DNA of 64,000 nucleotides from Zizania palustris (taxonomy: Eukaryota; Streptophyta; Magnoliopsida; Poales; Poaceae). Below the pieces are notes generated by a model. The model saw only the letters and a program-made list of their open reading frames with translations. It had not been told where the DNA came from and made no database searches. The translations under genes were made by a program, and so were the position numbers. The stretch covers positions 26,314,457 through 26,378,456 of the forward strand of contig JAAALK010000081.1 of assembly GCA_019279435.1 (NCBI GenBank). The letters are read 5' to 3'. Positions 57,101 to 64,000 of the stretch are shown piece after piece (positions within the stretch are counted from its first letter, which is position 1; each line of letters begins with the position of its first letter).

Positions 57101-57604
57101 GTAGAAGCAAAGCCACTGTAGAGTATTCGATTGGAAAAGCACGCGAGACTTTCAGCAATCCTATGCGCCAAGCACAAACACCACAAGGCCAAATTCTGCA
57201 TCAAAATCAAACTTTTTTGGACTGACCAATCCATCACCAATCACGGGTCACCACCACTGGCTCAGAATTTAATCGAACAAATCGAGCTAAGTTTTCCAGT
57301 TTCAGAGTTTCTTACCAATCCAACAATTCAGCCATGAAAAGAAGAAGAGAAACCCTATCCCCCAATCTGTGAATCCAACAACCACCGCACAAACACAAAC
57401 ACGAAGACGAGCACGAACGCATACCTCGTGGAGGTACGACTCCAAGCGAGGCTTAGCGAGGTCGGCGTGGAGCGCGTCGCTGATGTCCTCCTCCCTCTCC
57501 TCGATCATCCTGACTAGCCCCCGCAGCTGCGCCGCCCTCCACTCCGCCGGCCGCGTCCGCCCCGTCTTGAAGCTCGCCCGCAGTTCGCCGACCACCCCCG
57601 CCAT
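54187..57604 (-). CDS. ALDH3H1: ALDH3-type aldehyde dehydrogenase, ten exons, one frame break
   Basis: Oxidises aldehydes, including lipid-peroxidation products, to acids with NAD(P)+. Exons: 57604-57425, 56692-56624, 56536-56440, 56178-55972, 55867-55752, 55664-55559, 55451-55279, 55080-54990, 54694-54545, 54432-54187. The set encodes about 477 residues, the usual ALDH3 length. Motifs: EPLGCVLVISAWNYP, NAVVLKPSE, general-base block LELGGK, catalytic-cysteine block GQACIAPDY, EIFGPFLP, and LPFGGVGESGMG with a hydrophobic tail (ALVLALLGF) that may hold it to membranes. Exon 6 is 106 nt, not the expected 105: GCAACAAATGGACAG has one extra A at 55620-55622, shifting the frame just before the catalytic cysteine. 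All other phases close. The ALDH3H1 name comes from remembered rice synteny. Confidence 0.88.
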
Positions 57605-57720
57605 CGCCGCTGCTCCTCCTCCTCCTCCTCCTCGAACACCTCGGCAATGGAGATAAGGCGACGCGAGCGAGAAGCCGAGAGATGCAGAGGAGGTAGGAGA
57701 GAAGACGCGCGCGGAGTCCT

Positions 57721-57730
57721 GATTTATAGC
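57721..57730 (-). promoter_or_regulatory. TATA box of ALDH3
   Basis: The minus strand reads GCTATAAATC about 120 bp upstream of the ALDH3 ATG in GC-rich surroundings. It is a good plant TATA box at a plausible distance. Confidence 0.6.
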
Positions 57731-57838
57731 GGCCGGAAGTGACCGGCCCGTTTGGTTTGAAAAAGATTAAAAGAACTAAAGTTGCAAAAAAAATCTCAGA
57801 TGATCCAGACAAAAAATATATATCTCAAATTGATACTG

Positions 57839-59818
57839 TGTTGGACCGGAAACGGCGACCAGAGGGGGGTGAATGAGAGCTTTTGAAATTTCGGGCTAAA
57901 AACTTAGCCTTCGGTTCTGTTCTGTCTTCTGCGGAACAGGCTTCGAACACTACCTTCGAAGGTCTGGTTCGGAGGTACTTCGACAGCTCCGAACACAGGC
58001 TTCGCAGGAGCAAAAATTCGAAGCCAAGAAGACTTCGCTCCACGAACAACCCTCGAAAATCTACTCTGCTAAGTCAGTGCAGGCTCCGCACACGAGGTGC
58101 TTCGAGCAGGCTTCGCACTTCACCCTTCGCAAGAGTGGACAGCCCTCTGAGGACTTCGACCAAGTACTTAGCGACAGCAACTGGTGCTGGGCTTCGTACG
58201 CGAAGGTCTACACGCACACAAAACGGACCACGCTAAGGGCTTCGACACAAGAAGCACTACGGGAAAAGATCAGGGCTTCGCTAGTAAACAGCGAGGTCTT
58301 GCCTCGTGTTACACAGAGCGACAGCACACTGAAAAACACACTTCGCAAGAAAAACACCCTTCGCCAAGACAGGCTTCGGTGAACTAAAAACTAGCGAGGT
58401 ATGCAATGCGAGCTCAAGCAAAAGCACACAGAAGCAGGGCTTCGCCGCTTGAACAAGGAACACAAAATATATTGAACTCTGGATGAAAACCAGCGAGGTC
58501 TGTGTACAGGAGCTCAACAGTAAATGCTCAAAGTGTTAAATGTTACCTACCGAGCCCCCATATTTATAGCTCACGGCTTCATCCTAAGGAAGTGACTACA
58601 TTACCACTAGGGTTTACATTCATTTTGCCTCTTCAGAACTAAGGGGTACAAAAGGTAGTCCACCTTTATTCTGGAGGCTTCTCTGTCAGCTGCAGAGGGG
58701 ACAGTGTCAGCCTTTTTCAGAACAGACAGTGTCAGCCTTTACAGTGTTGACTTCTGGAACCTCCCTTCGCACCAGAGGGTGCGGTAGCTTCGGCGAGAAG
58801 CCTGCAGCCTGTTGGCCTTCGCTCCGCCGAAGAAGTCCTTCGATACAGTGACGGTTTTGAGCCGAAGCCGTCAAAGCCCCTTGGGCCTTCGCACCACCAC
58901 CTCCGGAGTGGACCACCACGGCTTCGCAGCTACTCCCAGCTCGAACACCGCCCGTCCGTGTACCGAAGCCATGCATGGCCGAAGCACCACAAGTCATCCT
59001 CACTCCGAAGCCCCACCTTCGGAGTACCACCCTTCGAAGTCCCTCCTTCGTCCAAGGCCTCCGCATGAATCATTCCATGAGCACTCCGTCGCAGTGCCTC
59101 TTCCCGAGCACACTCCTCGACGAGCCTCACCCGGACCATGCCTTCGATGCGCCTCGACTTCTGAGACCTTCGTCGGGCCACCTTCGAGTGTCTCCCTCCG
59201 GAGCACACTTCGAACACCTTGCCTCCGTAGAGGACTTGATCCACCAACTCCGAAGTCACTCCATTCGGAGTACCTTCGAAGTGCCTCACCTCCGAGGACT
59301 TTGTCTCGGAGTACCTTCAGCCGGAGCCACGCTCCGCACTCTCTGTCTTCACCTGGCACGCCTCGACCCGAGGACCGACCCGGACCACCTTCGCAGCCAC
59401 CGTGACGGAGCTCCCCGCTCCCCTGGCATCAAGCCTCCCGCTTGACCCAGGTTCACCCGGCTCGAACCTTGTCCGTCGCCTCCGAAGTCCCTGCGCACCA
59501 CCGACAAGCAAACAAGTGTATCCAGTACTCCGGAGACCTCTCTGGGTTAGCAACCTTCGGTACACACTCCGGTGTACCGCCCAAAGTACCGAAGCCATCG
59601 GTACGAACCCAGTCATCGCGTACTGTCGGACCCCTCCGACGAGCACACTCCGCTGCACAGCTGCAGCAAGCAAACACCGAACACCCTTCGGTGAAACACC
59701 TCCGAACACCCTTCGGAGGTACCACCTCCGAAGCCCCTTCGGAGGTACCCTTCGAACAGAGGGTAAAATCCAGTCAATCACTCATCACAAAACACCGAAA
59801 CCAACCCTTGGTTTCTCA
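57839..59818 (-). repeat. 3' LTR of the Sirevirus
   Basis: The minus strand starts TGAGAAACCAAGGGTTGG directly after CATCAAGGGGGAGAT and ends CGTTTCCGGTCCAACA (the last base may be two further out, TGTG). The LTR is dense in short palindromic words such as CTTCGAAG, CTTCGGAG and CTCCGAAG. A CCCATATTTATAGCTC word near 58558 may be its TATA region (TATAAATA on the minus strand). Confidence 0.75.
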
Positions 59819-61000
59819 ATCTCCCCCTTGATGAGTGCATTGACAACCAAATCCAAGTTTAAGAAAATGTAAAAATTTTCAGCACACAAGTGACCATAAA
59901 AACTCAGAAAAGAGCCAAAGTATGTCACTTGATAAAGGAAATTTTCTCCCCCTTTGAAAAAGAGTACAAGCCCCTTTGGCAAAACTCCCCTTTGATAAAA
60001 ACTCCCCCTGAGTTGAGCAAATTTTTCTCCCCCTTTATGTCAAAAATCTCTCCCCTTTTTGAAATTATGCCTTCTTGCGGCAGAGAACATAGCAAATCTC
60101 TCCGGAATTTCTCCCCCTTTGGCAATGCAAGCATCAAGGAGCATGAAAAAAGATGCAAAGCTTCGAAGTGAATAGAATTGCAAAGACATATAATGCAAAA
60201 ATATGCCAACAGTAACATCAATGATCATGTGCTCAGCTCAATTTAACATTCTGTGAAACAAGATGATGGCATGTGATTTTGTCATTTTGAAGTAAAAGCA
60301 TCACCACTTAATCACAGTAGCTAGTCATGGGAAGGCAAGGACTGCTCAAAGCTAACAATTTCTACCCTAGACAGACAAGTCTTGTTCAAAAAGAGCTTTG
60401 AAAGCAAACTTGATGAGCAATTAAATTTGTTGTGCTTTTCTTAATGCCAGAGGTTATTTGTTTGTCCACCTTATACTTTCCAATCAAGCCAAGCCTAGGC
60501 AAGAAAGCCATCTGAAGCTTAAGGCGGTGATTTTGGCATACACTACACTATCCCAGTTCAGACCAATGTGCAATGGTAAGCAGTCTAGAATAGAGTAGTG
60601 CGACAAACAAACCTTCCTGGATCTTTTCATTGAAACCAGGCAAATCATGGATTTTTGGTTTTGATTTTGATGAATTAAATATTTTGATGAGTATCCATGA
60701 ATAAAGAACACATTTTTCAAGTTGCAAATTTTAGCATCCAAGGAACAGTGTCTTGCTGTCAAGTAGATAAAAGATAGTTAAAAGCAGTCCAGCCTAAACA
60801 AGCTAGATGCAAGATTGTGCGGTGAGCAAGTTTTGATTTTAGAAAATAAAACAGCATGCACAACCAATGTTCCAGATATATTTCATAGAGCTGAGCTGAC
60901 ATGATTTGTTTGAATTAAAAGCAGGCATATAATAGCAAAAGATGTAAGTGCAATTCCACACATAATGAGCATATGCAAGACAATTAACATCAGCTCCCCC
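59819..61000 (-). other. Sirevirus multiple polypurine tract region
   Basis: The plus strand shows CTCCCCCTT-like tracts near 59821, 59946, 59985, 60003, 60027, 60050, 60111 and 60993, that is, AAGGGGGAG on the element's sense strand. One sits directly on the pol stop and one directly at the LTR. No reading frame is convincing. Confidence 0.75.
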
Positions 61001-64000
61001 TCACAAAATGCCGTAGGGATGACAAATACCAAGTTCCCCACGCAAGTAAGCAAATCGAGAAGCATCGAGGGGTTTTGTAAAAATATCGGCAAGCTGGTGT
61101 TGGGTATCAACATATTGAAGTTCAATATCACCCTTCTCATTGTGATCTCTGAGAAAATGATACCGTACATCAATGTGTTTGGTTCTGGAGTGCTGAACCG
61201 GGTTGTTTGCAATACAAATAGCACTAGTGTTATCACAGAAAAGTGGAACACTCTTATAATCTAACCCGAAATCCCGCAAAGTGGAAACCATCCACAAAAT
61301 CTGAGAGCAACAGCTAGCTGCAGCAACATATTCGGCCTCAGCCGTCGATTGAGCAACACTAGACTGTTTGCGGGAAGACCAGCAAACCAGAGACGTACCC
61401 AGAAAATGACAAGTACCAGAGGTACTCTTCCTATCAATTCTACAGCCAGCAAAGTCCGCATCTGAATAACCTCGAAGACATAAAGAAGAAGACGCTGAAT
61501 ACCATATGGCAAATTCAAGGGTATGTTTGAGATACCTTAGGATGCGCTTAACCGCTTGGCGGTGCGAAGCTCGTGGTGAAGCCTGAAAATGAGCGCACAG
61601 ACACACAGCAAAGTGTATGTCCGGCCTCGTGGCAGTCAAGTAGAGGAGGGAGCCGATCATGCTCCGGAACTCCTTCTGATCTACGGCTTCTCCATCTTCG
61701 TCAGGGTCCAAAGCTATAGATGTAGCCATTGGAGTGGCGAGGGGCTTCGCATCGGACATGTCGAACTTCTTGAGCAGGTCCTTGGTGTACTTTGTCTGGT
61801 GGACAAAAGTACCTTGTTTGCTTTGCTTGATTTGCAAACCAAGGAAGAAGGTGAGTTCACCCATCATTGACATTTCAAACTCCCTGCTCATGGTATCTGC
61901 AAACTCGGCAACCAAAGCATGAGAAGAGCCACCAAAGATGATATCATCCACATAAATCTGCACTAGGAGGAAATCTTTGCCATGCTTGAGAGTAAACAAA
62001 GTTTTATCAACAGAGCCCATTAAATACCCTCGCTCAAGCAGAAAAGACTTAAGTCTATCATACCACGCCCGAGGGGCCTGCTTGAGTCCATAAAGAGCCT
62101 TATGAAGTTTAAGGACTTTATGTGGGTACTTGGGGTTTTCAAAACCAGGGGGTTGTTTTACATAAACATCTTCACCTATGAAGCCATTAAGAAAAGCACT
62201 TTTGACATCCATTTGAAAGAGTTTGAATCCCCGGGATGTCGCAAAGGCAAGCAAAATCCTAATGGCCTCAAGGCAAGCAACAGGTGCAAAAGTTTCAGTA
62301 AAATCAATCCCTTCTAGTTGAGAAAAGCCCTGAGCTACAAGTCTAGCCTTATTTCTAACAATAGTCCCATCCTCCCCTTGTTTATTTTTGAAAATCCATT
62401 TTGTTCCAATGAAATGAACATTATGTGGAGGATCAACTAAAGTCCAGACTTGGTTTCTCTCAAAATTTTCAAGTTCCTCATGCATGGCATTGATCCAACT
62501 AGAATCAGAAAGTGCATGACTAACATCTAAAGGCTCGAAAGAAGCAACAAAAGCAGCATTAGTGAAATGGGCATGAGAACGAGTTACCCTTTGATCAAGC
62601 TCACCAATGATCTGCTCGGGAGGGTGCATCCTTTGAACATGATGTGGAGCCTCTCGGCGGGATGCAGTCTCCCCCTCAACTTGTGCGTTGGAGTGGTCCA
62701 AGATGACCGATGTTGAGGTAGTCGCTTCGGGACCTCGTGCCGAAGTAGTAGAAGCGGGGTCAGCTTCGGGGGTTGACGTCGAGGGTAATAGGGGATCATC
62801 CTCGAATTCTCTGGGATCTTCGTCTTCGAACAAGGTCTGTTCCATGTCGTGTTCATTTGCCTGTTCAAAAGCAGAACTAACAGAGGGGGTTGATTCATCA
62901 AAAGTCACATCACATGACTCGATGACAGTGTTAGTTTCCAAGTTATAAACACGATAAGAATGACCATGAGTAGTATAACCCAAAAAGATCCCGTCAGAAG
63001 ATCGCGACTCAAATTTATCCAAGTTACCACGTTTTAGGATAAAGCAGCGACAGCCAAAAACTCGAAGATGAGTAACCTTGGGCTGTCTCCCAAAACGCAG
63101 CTCATAAGATGTCAAATTTAAAATTGAGCGCAAGAAAATTCGGTTTGAGATGTAGCAAGCAGTATTCATGGCCTCAGCCCAGAATTTTCTAGGAGTCCTA
63201 TGCTCATCAAGCATCGTCCTAGCCATCTCAACCAAAGTGCGGTTCTTCCTCTCAACGACACCGTTCTGTTGAGGAACCCGCGGAGCAGAGAATTGATGTT
63301 CTATTCCATGCTCCATGCAAAAGTCAACAAAGAGACTATTTTTGAACTCGGTGCCATTATCGCTTCGAATGAATTTTAACGCACCAGGGAGTTCAGTGAA
63401 AAGTCTCAAAGCCAGGCTTCGAAAGTGTGAAAACACTTCATCCTTGCTGGCAAGAAAGAAGACCCAAGAGTAGCGAGAGAAATCATCGACAATAACTAAT
63501 ACATACCACTTGCTGCCTAAAGAACTAACCCGAGAGGGACCTACAGTGTCCATATGGAGAAGTTCTCCGGGTTGTTCAGTCATCACAGTGGTGACTGGCG
63601 AGTGCGAAGCGGCAATCATTTTTCCATGTCGACAAGGAGCGCAAACTAAATTCTTCTCAAACTTGAGCTTGGGCAATCCTCGGATCAGACCTAGGGCGCT
63701 CAAACGAGCGAGCAACTCAAAGCTCATATGCCCTAGTCTCCTATGCCACTTCCAAAGCTCAGAAGTCGAATGTGCAACAAGACAATGAGAAGAACCAGAC
63801 AACTCTGAAAAGTCAGCTCCAAAAACTCTCCCAACCCTAAAGATCTTACACACCACAACGCCATCAGAATTGAGCACTTGCGAAGTATTGCGATGAAATC
63901 GCACTTCGAAGCCCTCGTCAAGCAACTGAGATACAGACAGCAAATTGTATCCCAGGTTTTCAACCAAAGCAACATCTTTGAGAGTGAAGTTCGAATTAAT
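61001..64000 (-). CDS. copia pol polyprotein: integrase, reverse transcriptase, RNase H (5' partial)
   Basis: A single open frame of about 1000 codons without stops, continuing past the window edge, so any apparent start near 63967 is not the true one. Order: gag-pre-integrase zinc finger (HRRLGHMSF... CAPCRHGK), integrase core with MDTVGP, IRSDNGTEF and NGVVERKNRT (D, D, E), RT with KARLVAQGF, FQMDVKSAFLNG and the catalytic YVDDIIFG, then RNase H (YSDADFAGC, STAEAEYVA, LFCDNTSA, RTKHIDVRYHFLRD) and stop. All hallmark residues are present, so the pol may still be functional. Confidence 0.9.
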   Translation of the reverse strand: MNSNFTLKDVALVENLGYNLLSVSQLLDEGFEVRFHRNTSQVLNSDGVVVCKIFRVGRVFGADFSELSGSSHCLVAHSTSELWKWHRRLGHMSFELLARLSALGLIRGLPKLKFEKNLVCAPCRHGKMIAASHSPVTTVMTEQPGELLHMDTVGPSRVSSLGSKWYVLVIVDDFSRYSWVFFLASKDEVFSHFRSLALRLFTELPGALKFIRSDNGTEFKNSLFVDFCMEHGIEHQFSAPRVPQQNGVVERKNRTLVEMARTMLDEHRTPRKFWAEAMNTACYISNRIFLRSILNLTSYELRFGRQPKVTHLRVFGCRCFILKRGNLDKFESRSSDGIFLGYTTHGHSYRVYNLETNTVIESCDVTFDESTPSVSSAFEQANEHDMEQTLFEDEDPREFEDDPLLPSTSTPEADPASTTSARGPEATTSTSVILDHSNAQVEGETASRREAPHHVQRMHPPEQIIGELDQRVTRSHAHFTNAAFVASFEPLDVSHALSDSSWINAMHEELENFERNQVWTLVDPPHNVHFIGTKWIFKNKQGEDGTIVRNKARLVAQGFSQLEGIDFTETFAPVACLEAIRILLAFATSRGFKLFQMDVKSAFLNGFIGEDVYVKQPPGFENPKYPHKVLKLHKALYGLKQAPRAWYDRLKSFLLERGYLMGSVDKTLFTLKHGKDFLLVQIYVDDIIFGGSSHALVAEFADTMSREFEMSMMGELTFFLGLQIKQSKQGTFVHQTKYTKDLLKKFDMSDAKPLATPMATSIALDPDEDGEAVDQKEFRSMIGSLLYLTATRPDIHFAVCLCAHFQASPRASHRQAVKRILRYLKHTLEFAIWYSASSSLCLRGYSDADFAGCRIDRKSTSGTCHFLGTSLVCWSSRKQSSVAQSTAEAEYVAAASCCSQILWMVSTLRDFGLDYKSVPLFCDNTSAICIANNPVQHSRTKHIDVRYHFLRDHNEKGDIELQYVDTQHQLADIFTKPLDASRFAYLRGELGICHPYGIL

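Larger units (their letters stand above)
57839..64000 (-). mobile_element. Ty1/copia Sirevirus, 3' part, apparently intact
   Basis: On the minus strand: pol frame (64000-61001, open at the window edge), a 1.2-kb non-coding stretch with many polypurine tracts, then a ~1980-bp 3' LTR. The long LTR and multiple PPTs are recognised traits of Sireviruses. No env-like frame lies between pol and the LTR. The 5' half lies beyond the window, so completeness and target duplication cannot be judged. Confidence 0.8.

Noticed and set aside
1..64000. CRISPR arrays, bacterial operons, rRNA genes, biosynthetic clusters
   Set aside because: None seen. The repeats found are transposon ends, LTRs and short tandem arrays of a plant nuclear genome.

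Overview
The window is nuclear DNA from a grass, almost certainly rice or a close Oryza relative. Three genes on the minus strand have plant intron/exon structure and close homologues in rice: an ALDH3-type aldehyde dehydrogenase, a DUF248 (PMT-type) methyltransferase and a JAR1-type GH3 amido synthetase. From memory, rice chromosome 11 carries ALDH3H1, a DUF248 methyltransferase and GH3.12 (JAR3) side by side, so this looks like that segment shown in reverse orientation. That placement is inference and was not searched. Most of the rest is transposable elements: Ty3/gypsy chromovirus LTR elements, a Ty1/copia Sirevirus, hAT, Tourist, Stowaway and foldback MITEs, and a SINE relic.

Layout. 1-7309: 3' part of a decayed Tekay-like gypsy element (zinc knuckle, protease, RT, RNase H, integrase, chromodomain, 3' LTR), with a tandem duplication over its PPT-LTR junction. 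7310-9497: tandem repeats and a hAT MITE. 9498-18432: four same-strand copies of a small HAT/TPR-like gene; copy 1 is strongly decayed, copy 2 has a 1-base frameshift, and copies 3 and 4 are open 223-residue frames. 19246-21386: the GH3 gene, four exons, with one missing base in exon 3. 21.8-25.5 kb: MITEs and an old LTR element. 25545-32148: a minus-strand non-autonomous LTR element whose right end is an inverted copy of LTR sequence, flanked by a perfect 5-bp target duplication. 33.6-34.2 kb: a decayed WIP-like nuclear-envelope protein fragment. 35294-38386: the methyltransferase, five exons, 856 codons. 41.4-44.5 kb: a solo LTR inside a Stowaway MITE. 44787-53802: a complete, very young non-autonomous LTR element with two 4064-bp LTRs and only 888 bp inside. 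54187-57604: the ALDH3 gene, ten exons, with one extra base in the exon holding the catalytic cysteine. 57839-64000: a Sirevirus on the same strand as ALDH3, with its 3' LTR about 110 bp upstream of the ALDH TATA box; its pol frame is open to the window edge.

The three host genes do not form a pathway. GH3 (jasmonate conjugation) and ALDH3 (aldehyde detoxification) are both stress-linked families, but nothing here shows co-regulation. Exon boundaries were placed by hand from GT-AG sites, reading phase and family alignment. The single-base frame breaks in GH3, ALDH3 and HAT copy 2 could be real mutations or sequencing errors.
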